Assembly: GCA_003427395.1 (NCBI GenBank)
Contig: BFEA01000191.1
Location: 2,067,013 to 2,123,223 of the forward strand
Direction: 5' to 3'
Length of the DNA stretch: 56,211 nucleotides
DNA from: Chara braunii
Lineage: Eukaryota; Streptophyta; Charophyceae; Charales; Characeae
A program made the position numbers and the translations under genes. Under the pieces are notes generated by a model that was given only the letters and a program-made list of their open reading frames with translations, was not told the DNA's origin and ran no database searches. This document shows positions 33,196 through 44,056 of the stretch, in pieces. Position 1 is the stretch's first letter. Each line of letters opens with the position of its first letter.

Positions 33196-33306
33196 TGTGA
33201 TGCTCCCCACCAATAGATGGAGCCTCTCCCCGGGTGCTAGTGGTACCTGCTTTTACCAGTACCACTAGCACTGCAGGAGGTGTTTTTAAAAAAAAAGAAG
33301 AAAAAA
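33196..33306 (+). repeat. LINE 3'-tail hairpin repeat, copy 8
   Basis: It begins within the lead block (TGATGCTCCCCACC). A perfect 13-bp hairpin: GTGCTAGTGGTAC (33234-33246) and its complement GTACCACTAGCAC (33259-33271). An A-rich tail runs to 33306. Confidence 0.8.
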
Positions 33307-33740
33307 GATGGTTTTCACACAAATGTTTATTGGATCTACAAATACACAAGATCAAAGCCAACGAAGTATAGACCAAAGGCGGCATGTACTCGGTCTTCAG
33401 CACAATATTGCGACAAGGGTTGCTGCACAACATGCCAGAGTGGGATACAAAAGCATGGCAAAGACTATAACAACTTCGAAGAAACACATGCAGTACCAGT
33501 CCCCCCACACTACCGAACCGCCTTACCAAATGGATCCAGTTCAAATAATATACGGTAAGAACAAAAGGTGGAAGGAGGGTCAGTGAACTGCAGACCTGGA
33601 TCTGCACTCTCTCAATGTGAACGGGTTGGCCTCGCCAACCAAGGAAAACAGAAGGGGATTATGGAGCCGGTAAGGGGCATCGACAACAGACATTGGCCGG
33701 ATGTTATTTGTATACACAAAACACACCTAATGAATATCCT
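33307..33740 (+). pseudogene. LINE 5' fragment: end of ORF1 and start of endonuclease
   Basis: A short conserved word (IIYGKNKR, about 33550) precedes TADLDLHSLNVNGLASPTKE (about 33595), then MLFVYTKHT. These match the equivalent positions of the long LINE (YYGKN at about 25790, TADLDLRS at about 25835, ICIQETH at about 25955). A stop follows quickly, and the copy ends near 33740 next to a partial tail lead block (GGAAAACGGGTCCAGCG), implying an internal deletion. Confidence 0.6.
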
Positions 33741-34828
33741 GTAACATAATAGGAAAACGGGTCCAGCGCCCCAAAACCATCTTAATCCGGCCTCTTATGG
33801 GGGGGGGTGCCCTCATGTGTGCCTTCCTGGTTGCTCCTCAGCTGGCGACCATGCGGAGATGGGGGGCGCTGTTGTTCAGTCATTTAGGGGGCAGTTGTTA
33901 CCTCAATTGGGGGTCTGAAGTAGCGGATTGCCATGCAGTACAGTCTCTATAGAGTGTCAGGCCAGTGTATTCCTTGCGGTGACCTGTGTTCCAGCATTCT
34001 TGCAGAATCGAGCTCCAGTCCAGCAAGGGAAAAAGGTCCCTGTTTGACAATGTATGTTGTGGCCCAGAATTCCAATGACGGGTGTGAGAATTGTCTTCAA
34101 CAGCTGCATGAGCCACAGTCCGCCACCGAGACATTCTTTGTTCCATCGTGGCCGCCGGTGGCGGTGCGGGGGCTGAATCCTCCCTTTCTATCATAATAAT
34201 GTCCTCGGGGCAGGGGGGCAGGGGGGGGCACCTTCACGCTATCCACTAACCTTTTTTTTTTCTTAACATCCCTTGCGGGTTCTAGAGGTGTAGATACCCA
34301 TGACATTCCAAATCTGGAAGTGGCGGAGCGCAGTCATGGTGTGGTAGTGCATGAGAAGCAGTGTATTCCGATGGATTATTAGCCTCGTACTGTTGCGGAA
34401 ATATAGAAACTTCCTTGCGCAACGGGTGGCTGAAGAAGGCCCCAGGTAGGAGGGGTGTTCTTTCATATTTCCCAAGACCAAGAGACGTGCACTTCAGGGG
34501 AAAGTCTTGCCAGTGAGCTCTGTCCAAGCTGCAGGCCACCATCTCCTTAAGTGGGTGACCATAAAGCAAGAGTAGCCCCTCAGTTTGGAGTGTCCATATT
34601 GGACCACCTGGCAATGTGGCTGAAACATGTTGGGAAGTAATCCTCGAGGGCTGCTCATATGCTGATCAAGCTTTATTTTATGAAGCGCTCCATTTTTTTG
34701 CGCTATAATTATGTCTCTCTCTCCCCTCCCCCTTGCCTCTTCCTCATCCTTTGTTTCTCTCTTTCTCTTTTCCTCCTCCTCCTCCTCTCCTCCTCCTCCT
34801 CTTCTTCTTCTTCATCTTCTTCTTCTTC
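33741..34828. other. Unassigned, probable retroelement debris
   Basis: Minus frames at 34614-34282 and 34194-33898 are moderately long but match no motif I can name. A CTC/CTT simple repeat occupies about 34757-34828. Confidence 0.35.
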
Positions 34829-34975
34829 TTTTTTTTTTTTTTTTCCGTGCAAAGGCCTGGCAGGGCCTGCTAGGGGAGGTGGTAAGAGCAGCCACCGCTG
34901 GTAGGCTTCGCTGTGGGCCACTCCATCTATTGGTGGGGAGATTCACCTGCCGGAAACCGGGGTCCCTTATACACA
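34829..34975 (-). repeat. LINE 3'-tail hairpin repeat, copy 9
   Basis: A T run (34829-34845), then copy-specific arms GCCTGCTAGGGGAGGTGG (34865-34882) and CCACCGCTGGTAGGC (34892-34906), then the complement of the lead block to about 34972. Confidence 0.75.
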
Positions 34976-35224
34976 ATGCCTACAGAATATTGAATCAGTT
35001 TACACAACCTTACACTGTTTACAGTGTTGTGTGGACGTGACTGACTCAAGGAGAGAGGTGCATTCTGCAGAGAGGAGTCAGGCAGTACACCATAGCTGTC
35101 CCTATCTCCCAGGACCCTACATCCTTTTGTCCTCCTGTTCCTGCAGCTGTTGAGGTAGTTCCGTGTCATCCTTCAGTGGTACTCTTCTTGCAGAATTTGC
35201 TATTTGCCCTGGAGCTTGCCTCCC

Positions 35225-35584
35225 GGGCTGCTGAATTCTTCTTCTTCTTCAGAGTTCTTCTTCTTCTTCTTCTTCTTCTTCTTCTCCTCCTTCTTCTTTG
35301 ATCTTCTGCTTTCCTTCACATGTGGTGTGTCCTCGCCAAATGTATAATTTCTTCTCCAATTGTGGTGTGTCCCCTGCAAATGTCTGGTTACTTCTCCAGC
35401 TGTTTTGCTATGCTGAGTATCCCTTCTGTAAGGGAGTTTTGCGTCCTCGTGCCCATCAACTGCATGTGTGGCGATCTTCTGCTTTTCTTCGGGTGTGGTG
35501 TGTCCAGTCTCTTCCCCAACTGTTTGGTTATGCTGAATATTCCTTCTTTAGAGGAGTTTTGCCGAACTTATGCGTCATTGTGAC
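35225..35584 (+). repeat. CTT microsatellite followed by a diverged tandem duplication
   Basis: (CTT)n lies at about 35238-35284. After it, segments starting GATCTTCTGCTTTCCTTC (35299) and GATCTTCTGCTTTTCTTCGG (35472) run in parallel through GTGGTGTGTCC, TTATGCTGA and GGAGTTTTGC. No coding role is supported. Confidence 0.6.
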
Positions 35585-35812
35585 AAGAGAGTACATGTGC
35601 GCTGAGACCATACGAGTCTTCATACCATGCAAGCTGCCACCAGCCCCATCGGATCATACTGGCTCCACTTACCTTATTACCACAGTTTGCCCGCTGCAGG
35701 GCAAAAGAGCCGTTAATTAGAAAAATTCAAAATTCGATTCAGAATGGATGGAGTAAATGCCACAATTTCGTCCAGGAAAAAGAAATCCAGGACAAATAAA
35801 AAAGAAAAAGAA

Positions 35813-36560
35813 AAAGAAAAGAGACAACTGCGCCCGAGTGCTGTGTCATGTTACGAATTCGTGGAAATAACAGGACAGCGCTGGTGCGGGTGGAGAGCAG
35901 TTACAAGCTGCAAAGAAAACAGGTACGGGTAGCAGTCCTGCCAGTTCAACAATTGGCAAAAATCGGAGGTACCGGTACCGGTACCGGTACCGGTACCAGT
36001 ACCGGTCTTTTTCCCATGGGCTGGGGTGGGAGCCTGTACTGGTATGGGCTCCGGTAGCTTTTTTTTTGCCTTTTTTTTCCCTACAGCTGCTTTCACAACC
36101 ATAGCATCTCGTTTTTTTTTGTTTTTTTTTTCTAATTTGTTTGTTTCTTCCGCACGCAGCCTAGACGTCTCAGTCGTGGCCCAGCCACCCGATGAGACCC
36201 CTTTTTGCCGTGGCCTAGACATCTTGCCCGTGGCTGGCCTAGACATCTCGGCCGTGGCCCAGCCACGGTCATGGCCTAGACATCTCGGCCGTGGACCAGC
36301 CACGGGCGTGGCCTAGGCATCTCGGCCGTGGCCCAGCCACCGGCATGGCCTAGACATCTCGGGCGTGGCCCAGCCTCGGGCGTGGGAACAACAACAACAA
36401 AAAAAAAAAACATCGAAAGAAAAAGAAAAGCTTCCGACCGGGTAGAAGTCCACAAAGCTGTTTTTTTTTGCAGTTTCTAACTTCCCTCGGCCTGGATCTG
36501 CAGTGCCCTGTTATTCCTGCGAATTCAAAACTCAGCACCAAACTCCCGCTTAGTGATTTC
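35813..36560. mobile_element. Foldback-like element with internal palindrome arrays
   Basis: The stretch 35840-35925 and the complement of 36457-36545 are similar (shared GAATTCG, GGAAATAACAGGACA versus GGAATAACAGGGCA, and GCTGCAAAGAAAACAG versus CTGCAAAAAAAAACAG). Inside the left arm is a GGTACC/CCGGTACC array (35968-36010). Inside the right arm is a tandem array of about five 37-bp units with GGCCTAGACATCTCGGCCGTG (36213-36385). The outer ends and target duplication are not resolved. There is no transposase frame. Confidence 0.55.
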
Positions 36561-36712
36561 AAAAGAAAAAGAAAGAGGCGTGGCTACGGTAAACAGGTGG
36601 GCACGGATGGTAAAAAACAGGTATGCCTCGACTTCTCCATCCTCTCCCGTCCGTTTCAGTCTGTTTAGTATCCTGCTCTTTTTCTTTTTTTCCTTATAAT
36701 CAAACAGTTTAG

Positions 36713-36789
36713 CAGAAGCAGAAGAAAGCAGAAGAAAGCAGAAGAAAGCAGAAGAAAGCAAAAGAAAGAAGAACAAAGCAGAAGAAAGC
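36713..36789 (+). repeat. Short tandem repeat, AGCAGAAGAA unit
   Basis: Seven or eight imperfect copies of a 9-11 base purine-rich unit (AGCAGAAGAA). Simple sequence. Confidence 0.8.
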
Positions 36790-36799
36790 GAAGGCCATG

Positions 36800-37310
36800 G
36801 ATATGCTTCTGAACACGTAAAACTTATATAATCAGGATCCAACCGTGTGTTCCATTAACTCAGGACACATTTGGTTTGTGTGGCTTTTTTGCCGTTCGTG
36901 AATCTTTTTCCCAGGTTTGGGTAACATCAGGGCAGCGGTCTTGTTTTGGCCGATTCTGCCGCTGGAGAAATCCCCAACGCCGGCACCTAAGCTTGTTAAT
37001 GGTCCCAGTACATTGGTTACGAATCTGGGTTGTTTGTTGAGGAATTCCCGGCCTCACTTGTTTTGCTAATAACAATCTACTCTTCTGAAAAACTCAGAAC
37101 ATACACTTTCCTCGGCTGCGCTACGGTCGTCCTCAGGAGGCAATCCTCCACTCCCAGCCTTGCGGCTTCCCACCTAGTCATTCCTCCCTCTCGAGTGTAG
37201 AGGGCTGTAATATATGTATGTGGCCGTGCCCTCTAAGTAGCTATGTACCAGTTTAGTATCCTGCTTGCTGACCTGGTGGGGTTTCTCTTTTTTGTCTTGA
37301 CAATAAGGGC
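36800..37310. other. Stretch without recognised feature
   Basis: No gene or repeat supported between the tandem repeat and the palindromic MITE. Confidence 0.4.
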
Positions 37311-37314
37311 ATAC

Positions 37315-37414
37315 TACCCGAATAGAACACCCTGTAATTATAGCGGTATCTGGACTGAGAGTTGCACCAAGTACGGTTATAATGACCGGGTGTTCTATTT
37401 AGGTGAAGACAGTA
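37315..37414. mobile_element. Palindromic MITE, TA-type, copy 1 (left end decayed)
   Basis: Inner arms CCCGAATAGAACACCCTGTA and the complement of TGACCGGGTGTTCTATTTAG; the right end GGTGAAGACAG is followed by TA. The left terminus is disrupted. Same family as 41990, 44158 and 54454. Confidence 0.75.
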
Positions 37415-38126
37415 GGACTCTTTCAACTCAGCTATGGATGTAATTAAGGTCCGATACATGCACGCTGGGCTCTAATCACAGTCAGATTCACCTAGAAAAG
37501 TCCTATTGTGAGTATGGGCGTCATTAGACACTCCTCGGGCCGTCCTCAGGCCCCGAGGGAATTTTCTTTTCGTCACCCAAGGAAATTCCTGCCGTCGTTC
37601 CACTCATCCTCGGAATGGTCCCCCGAGGACGATTCCTCAGGGGCTCCGGCGGCCAGTTTCATATATCGACAAGCGGACGCGGGTGGGGGGGGGCGAGGGT
37701 GGTCCAGCGAGCTGTGTCCGTGCCGACGTCGTTGGTCCAGTTCAGGTGGTGTCGCAAAATCGAAAGTCGGCTGCCTTAAAAAAAAAGAGGGCATTGGAAA
37801 AGGTGCGCAGTCCCAGATTCGAATTTCGAAATTCGAATTTGGGCATGCGATTGACGGCGCGCCGTGGGCGTCCCTCGCAGCTGACGGCAGCAACGTTCCT
37901 CAGCGGAAGCGTTTGGGTACGGGGTGGCGGGTGCATGTTGGCGGGCACGGCGAACGTACATGTAGACATCCGAAGCAGCAGACACGCTGTCACACGATTG
38001 CCATCGTTGTCATCTTCGCAGGCGCACCTCGTCATCGACGTCTATGCTGTGTACTCTGATCGTCACTCACACCATTGTTGTACTGTGCCCCGACGCTGGT
38101 GGAGTGTTGTCTAGTTCGCGACGTCC

Positions 38127-39513
38127 ATGTCGACAGAAGCAGTATCGACGATGGACATGAACGGGGAGCCGGGCCGTGACATACTGAGCACGGCGGAGAA
38201 GACGGCGGTGGCAGCGGCCGTGAACGTCATCCTTTTCCGGTGTCAGATGGAGAGGAGAGAGGGGAGGATGAGAGCGGCGGTTCACACACCACGGAAGAAG
38301 ACGCTGCACTCCATGAATGTGGAGGGCTTCGACAGTGCTGCAATTTGCGACGCCGTGCTGCAGGTGTGCTACGCCATGGGGTACGGAGCTTTTCCCAGAG
38401 TGATGCCCAGGTGGTGGATGAAGCGATGGACAGGGGGGACGTGGGAGGATCTGCGGCAATGCGACGACGCGACGAATGACTACTTCAGGGAGAAGCTGCG
38501 CATGTCGCCACGTGTGTTCTAAGAGATTGCGGAAGCTCTGTCTCCCTTCCTACAGCGACGTGTCACTTTCTATAGGGAGTCGTTACAGCCTGACCACATT
38601 GTCGCGTACACTTTGTACAGATGGGCGTCGGGGGAGACGTACGAGAGCAGGACATGCAGCTTCGGCATTGGCAGATCATCCGGGTTGGTGGCTGTGCGGG
38701 ACGTGACTGCGGCGTTGTTGAGTGCGTAGCCCGACAAGATATCGTGGCCGACGGGGTTGCAGAAGGCGGTCGTTTTGCTCTTTCGCTGACAAGGGTTTCC
38801 CGAACTGCCATGGGTGCATCGACTGCACCCACATCTACATCGACAAGCCCGCGAACGCCCCCGGGGAGGACTACTATGAAAGAAAACGCCGTTTCTCCGT
38901 CCAGGCGCAGGTGGTCGTCGATCTGAACTTGCGCGTGGTCGACGTGTTCGTCGGTTATCCGGGAAGTTGCCACGACGTCAGGATCATCCACCTGTCCAGT
39001 TTATGGGCGCGCGCGGAGGCAGGGGAACTTTTCACTGGGCCACCTATCATGTTGCCTTTCCAAGTTTCCAAGTGTAGAGGGACAGGTATTTGCTGGGCGA
39101 CAACGGTTATCCCCCCTCCGTATGGCGGTCTCGCAGCACACCCGTCGGAGTTGCGCTTTGACAACAAGCAGAAGACGGCGAGGGGGACAGTTGAGAGGGC
39201 TTTTGACAGACTGAAGGGGATGTGGAGGTTGTTCCTTCGTTCCCATAAGACGAACATGGACACGTTGCAGCAGCAGTTTGCCGTGTGCATTCTGCACAAC
39301 ATACTGATCGACGCAAGCATCCCATTCGATGACAATCTACTGTGGGAGACCGGCCCTGACGGTGTGCGTCGTCAGGTGGATCTTGGGAATTGGGATACAC
39401 CGGCCCTTGGGGCCGATGTGTATGGAGTCATCAACAGGCGATGCGCTGATTCTGTGGGACGCACCGGCGGAGCGAATGAGTGCGCGGTGAAGACGGCTAG
39501 GCGTGCGGAGTGA
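38127..39513 (+). pseudogene. PIF/Harbinger transposase (DDE_Tnp_4 nuclease), broken
   Basis: The start is at 38127. The N-terminal region includes RWWMKRWTGGTWEDLRQCDD. A TAA at 38520 interrupts it, but similarity continues in frame (EIAEALSPFLQRRVTFY, YTLYRWASGETYE). It shifts by about 38785 to the frame with GFPNCHGCIDCTHIYIDKP, which holds the first catalytic Asp. The second Asp block is readable only in another frame (YLLGDNGYPPSVW, about 39087), so two compensating shifts surround it. ELRFDNKQ and GTVERAFDRLKGMW (the catalytic Glu) follow, then AVCILHNILIDAS typical of the family, and the end at 39513. All three catalytic residues are encoded in the DNA but not in one frame. Confidence 0.85.
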
Positions 39514-40589
39514 GCGACTGCGATGACGTGCTTGCGGTGAGAAAGCAGCGAAGACGATGCGAGGAGCCGACGAAGAAGTTGTATACCATGCATGAGGGGT
39601 GTTCCCGGTTCCCCCTTCCACCAACGACAGCGTGTCGTCATGAAATGGCTGCCCTCCGATCTGCCTTCGTAAGGTTGTGGTCCGTCCGCGGCGAAAGGCC
39701 ACGTGTCCTTGAAGGGGTGAACATCCACATTGGCGTCGTTTTGTCTGTCACCTTGCTTTGTAGATCGTGGAAGTCAATGGCGCGGGGGCTGTTTCGCTGT
39801 GGGGTGGCGTGCATGAGGCGGTGTGTGTGGTCAGTTACCTTTGGTGTTGTTTTGTTATGCGCGACCATGAGGAAAGTGTTGACGACGTGGGTGCATGGCG
39901 ATAGTGAAGTCCGACGTGTCCTCGGCGGGGGCCACGTCACGACCGTGTGCGGGGCGATCGTAGTTTAGTTGTAGTACGTTGTCACCATGGGTGAGGTGTC
40001 AGGGTTATGGAGTCGATTTCGGAGGTGTGTGTTCCGTTTTGCAGAACTTGGGATTTAACAAGCCATGACGGCCCTTTTTGTTTTCAAACTGTGTTGTCTT
40101 CTTCTTTTCATGCGAGTGACAAGAAATTTGCAACATGTCGTGTCATTCATTTCTATTGCGTGTCTTCTCTTCTTCTTTTAGGCCAATTGAAAAAAAAAAT
40201 TTGCTCGACGTCGTGTGTCTCGTTTGTATTGTCGTGTGTCCATCTTACATTTGCAATGTTTTCATTGTTTGTTTCATGTTCCCGAACCCAACTATGAACA
40301 TCCCTGACGTTGTTATCATGCCATCGCGTCAAGAAAGCAGGTCGTACCACATTCACAAACTTGTTATAACATTTTGCATGTACTATGAAAGAAAAAAGAA
40401 CAAGCAGCGCAAAGCTGTATACATCATCAACATCATTCAATTTGAACAATGACATGTCCGCTTTAACATCTGCGAACATCGATCATCCATGTCTCCAAAA
40501 AAAAAAAAGGTTAGGAAACATGACACACCCCTACGACAAGCGGACCGCACCAACAACGACCCGCATCACGAGATCGTGCCCTCCCATGA
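39514..40589. other. Transposon interior without recognised gene
   Basis: Open frames exist on both strands but none resembles a Myb/SANT partner. The sequence becomes T-rich and A-rich after 40060. Confidence 0.4.
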
Positions 40590-40596
40590 CCCCCCC

Positions 40597-40677
<81 letters not shown>

Positions 40678-40680
40678 CCC
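40590..40680. repeat. Poly-C tract with 77 uninterrupted C
   Basis: C from 40590 to 40680, broken only by T at 40597 and 40675. The G-rich strand could form stacked G-quadruplexes and the C-rich strand an i-motif. Poly-Pro and poly-Gly frames across it are artefacts. Confidence 0.95.
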
Positions 40681-41124
40681 ATTTCTTCTCCACTCATTCT
40701 TGATTCCCCCTCGCCCCGGCCGTGTAGCTTGAGAAGGAGACAAAGGTAGTCCTTGCAGCATGCGAGCGACATGCAGATCCCCAGCTTTTTCAAAGTTCAA
40801 AATGGAAAACTAATGCTGTTTCTGTCCACTGGGGTCTGCCTCGTAAAAGATATTCAGTTATGTGAGCAGTTATGACTCTATGAGTCGGTTTTTTTTTGTT
40901 TCCCCCCCGCCCCCCCCCAGAAACCAAGGGCTTGCTTACAGACCTGGCATTTTTGGAATCGTGTTCGACAGATCTGCGATGCATATCTGTGGCTACTGTA
41001 ATGACCTGTGCTTTTCTGAGTTTCTGCCGCTATTCTGTGCGCTAGCTGGTCTCCAGCTGTCTGTGTCCATGTGCTCAGTGTGTTTGTGCCCGTCTGAGTG
41101 CCTGTGTGTGCGTTCGTGCCGCTG

Positions 41125-41164
41125 AGCACAGGGCTAGTAACAGGCCTGTTACTAGCCCTGTGCT
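41125..41164. repeat. Perfect 40-bp palindrome without spacer
   Basis: Each 20-base arm starts AGCACAGGGCTAG and ends ACAGG at the centre; the two arms are exact complements. The right arm (TACTAGCCCTGTGCTGC) recurs at about 41327-41345 as part of a longer duplication. Confidence 0.9.
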
Positions 41165-41530
41165 GCGCGTGGGAATGTAGAGGTCGTACTTTAGAGGGGG
41201 AAAGTAGGGCTGTTGGGTAGAGCCTAAGTCTAGCCCTGTGCTGCGCGTAGAATTTAGAGGTCCAGTAGGTCCGTTCGTGCCGCTGAGCGTGCAGATTGGT
41301 GTCTGCTGACTCCGACAGGCCTGTTACTAGCCCTGTGCTGCACGTGGGAATTTGGAGGTAGTACTTTAGAGGGGGAAAGTAGGGCTGTGGTAGCCAAAAT
41401 CAAGTAGCAGCGGGCTGCAGGCAGACAAGGACAAAAAGGTAGTACCTTTGGGGTAGGGCGACGTAGAATTTAGAGGTCCAGTAGGTGTAGGGGTAGGTAC
41501 CTGTTGGGTAGAGCCTTAAGTCTAGGGCCT
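41140..41530 (+). repeat. Complex local duplications
   Basis: Blocks GCCTGTTACTAGCCCTGTGC, GTACTTTAGAGGGGGAAAGT and GAATTTAGAGGTCCAGTAGG each occur two or more times between 41150 and 41490 in varying order. No coding. Confidence 0.7.
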
Positions 41531-41989
41531 GCAAGAGGGATATCAGACTGTAATGATATTCCCGCTGAAACGGAAGTGCACTGGTAGGCCGGGGGAGGCT
41601 GCGCTGCCTGGACAGTCAGGGGGAAAGGAGGCAGCAGGCAAGGTATTTGAGGAGAGCAGATTTGGTCTCCGCCTCATTCTCGAGGTAGCAAGCCGTGAGG
41701 CTGCTTGAGCGCTAACCCTGGCTGGTGTGGCGCTGGGCAGCGGAGTTAGGCAGAGCAAGCAAACACCTTGGCGATGGTAGCCAAGGCGAGGAAGGAGGAA
41801 GATATGCCTATGGCGGAGAGGGGAGGAGGAGAAGGGAGGAGGAAGAAGGAGGAGGAGGAGGAGAGTGAAGGAGAAGGCTTACCTTGGCTATAGAGGACCG
41901 CATCTTCATTTCCTGGGCTGGCGCTGCACCTGGAAGGCCCCTGGATGGGGTAATGAAACGAGGAATACTCCTGAGGGTGATATAGGCTA

Positions 41990-42094
41990 CTGTCTTCGCC
42001 CGAATAGAACGCCCGGTAATTATCGCCGTATTTGGGCGGAAAGTTGTGCCAAATACAGCTACAATGACCGGGCGTTATATTCGGGTGAAGGTGG
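41990..42094. mobile_element. Palindromic MITE, TA-type, copy 2
   Basis: CTGTCTTCGCCCGAATAGAA on the left, the complement of TTATATTCGGGTGAAGGTGG on the right, flanked by TA (41988-41989, 42095-42096). The arms continue to the middle (CGCCCGGTAATTATCG versus TACAATGACCGGGCG). A TA duplication points to Tc1/mariner-type mobilisation. Confidence 0.8.
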
Positions 42095-42737
42095 TAGGTG
42101 ACGGAAGTGACAAGGCGAGGAAAACTTTGCGTTGTCCTTTGCATATCCGGGCTAGGTCTGCATGGAATTGTCATTCTTTGGTTCAGGATGCAGGCTTTGT
42201 CGATTGTTTAGTATTATTCCAATTGACGTAAACCACCAGTACATGGCCCCAGCCAAGTTGAGACCCGCGACTCAGTCTCTCCGAAAACATCCGAGGCTCG
42301 CGGCAACTGGACCGAAATGGCTGGCAGCACCAGGCAAAACTAAGACAAAAACGTCGTGCTGGTGTTTTGGCAAAGCTAGTCACACAGTGGGAATTCGCCT
42401 CGTTCAAAAGAGGCTCGAATGTACTTGTGGTTTAACTAAATGATTGATGATCTGGCAAACCAACCTGACTTAGTTATTACGCAACCTTGGGTACCTGATT
42501 GCCCCTGTCTGCTGCTAGAGGCTTGTCCTTGCTTTTTATCTTTTTTTTACCAAAAAAAAAGGATAAAGGCAGGCTTGTCTCCTCCTCATATGGGGGTATA
42601 GTTTAGACCCTGTGGCGCTTGTCCTTGCTTTTTTATACAGCCGTGGTTGTCGGTTTGTCACTGTCTGCTCCTAGAGGAATTACTTCTGCTGAGTCACTGA
42701 CAATGTTCTTGTCAGATATCAGCTGTAGATCGAACTA

Positions 42738-42842
42738 CCGTCTTCCCCCGAACACAACGCACACTTATTTTGGCTGTCTCTGGCCAGAAATATAGCTTGT
42801 ATGCATTCATTTTTAGGGTGCGTTATGTTCGGGGGAAGACGG
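42738..42842. mobile_element. Palindromic MITE, TA-type, variant arms
   Basis: Ends CCGTCTTCCCCCGAACA and the complement of TGTTCGGGGGAAGACGG, flanked by TA (42736-42737, 42843-42844). The terminal 15 bases agree with copies 2-4, but the inner arms (ACGCAC...GTGCGT) differ while still pairing. The interior is unrelated. Confidence 0.8.
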
Positions 42843-42933
42843 TAGCCTTGCGGATGTGTAGCAACCGTGGGATCTGGCCATGATGGCATATACCCACCAT
42901 ACAAGGACTTCCCAGATGCATTGGAACGCAAAC

Positions 42934-42941
42934 NNNNNNNN
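42934..42941. other. Short N gap
   Basis: Eight ambiguous bases inside the Harbinger element. Confidence 0.95.
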
Positions 42942-43690
42942 CCTCCCTTGCGGCCACTTCGATGATCATCCCGCCTTTGGCGAGTCCATGACGCCAACTA
43001 CAAACATGGAGTGCTGGCTCTGGACACCACAGCGTCACGAAACACACACGACATCATAGCCAAATAAAATTGAAAGCCCCCATGTCGCATAAAACCTCTT
43101 CACCCCGAAACACTTGGGCGTGACGCAGGGCGACCGACCGTCGTTGTCTACCGTCTTCAACCGACCGGCGGCAGCTACAAGACAACTGTGGACGTCCAGG
43201 AAACGGCGAGGAACAGTGCTGCAAACGACCGATCACAGATATCGACAAACGAAGGGTAACGTATTCCGTCGTGGAAGACACTGCGCAATCCGGAGAGCAG
43301 GGGTTGACTGAAGTATTCGAATCTACCGACCGTTGGGCGCCTTCCTGCTCGGGCCCAAGGGCACCGATGCAAGACAACCCCTTCTAGACGTCGTGGAGGC
43401 CGTCAGGCCGGCAACAATGACCGTTGGCGGACAATTCCATGACGCCGAACGTTGCCGACCGAAGATGTCCGTTGACAGGCCGCCAGGAACAACAATGGAC
43501 CAGCTGAGTTCGGAAATTGTTGTCGAGAGAGCTGTTGTAGACGCCCCGATTCTTCCAAACCTCCAATGGACCTTGGGAGGTCCCTTGGGGAACGCGTCGA
43601 AATGGTTGTAGCTCGAGGAATCCCCAAGGAATCCCCGAGGAAATGTTTTCACTTTTTTTTTTCAATCTCTTCCCCGAGGATAAGTGGAAC

Positions 43691-43806
43691 CTGTGTAACA
43701 CCCCGTACGACTTACGGGGGGTTTATCGTACGGCCGTACGTACGGCCGTATGAATGGCCGTACGGCCGTATGAATGGCCGTACGGCCGTACTTACAGCAC
43801 CGTACG

Positions 43807-43838
<32 letters not shown>

Positions 43839-44056
43839 GTTTTTTTTTTATATCTCAAATTTGGTAAAGAATTTCAATATGACCCTGAGGCAAAAGTGTT
43901 TCCGTTTATTTTTCTGCATAACATATTTGTTTTTCAGATTTTTTTGAATTTTTGTTTTCTTTTTTTTCGTACGTACGGCCCGTACGACCACATGAGCCCG
44001 TACGTACGGCCGTACGTACGTACGGATGGCCCGTATTTGTACGGGGGTCTACATAG
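43691..44056. mobile_element. hAT-like non-autonomous element with CGTACGG arrays
   Basis: AGTGGAAC occurs at 43683-43690 and 44057-44064, an exact 8-bp duplication. The ends are CTGTGTAACACCCCGTAC and, as complement on the right, CTATGTAGACCCCCGTAC. Next to each end lie arrays of CCGTACGG words (43728-43790 and 43968-44035). The A+T-rich core (43850-43960), with GAGGCAAAAGTG and TTTTTCTGCATAACATA, matches the core of 24184-24774 (inverted) and of 9091-9140. It is inserted in the right end of the Harbinger element. Confidence 0.82.

Noticed and set aside
40489-40800. Poly-Pro and poly-Gly open frames
   Set aside because: Translation of a C homopolymer; no supporting coding context.
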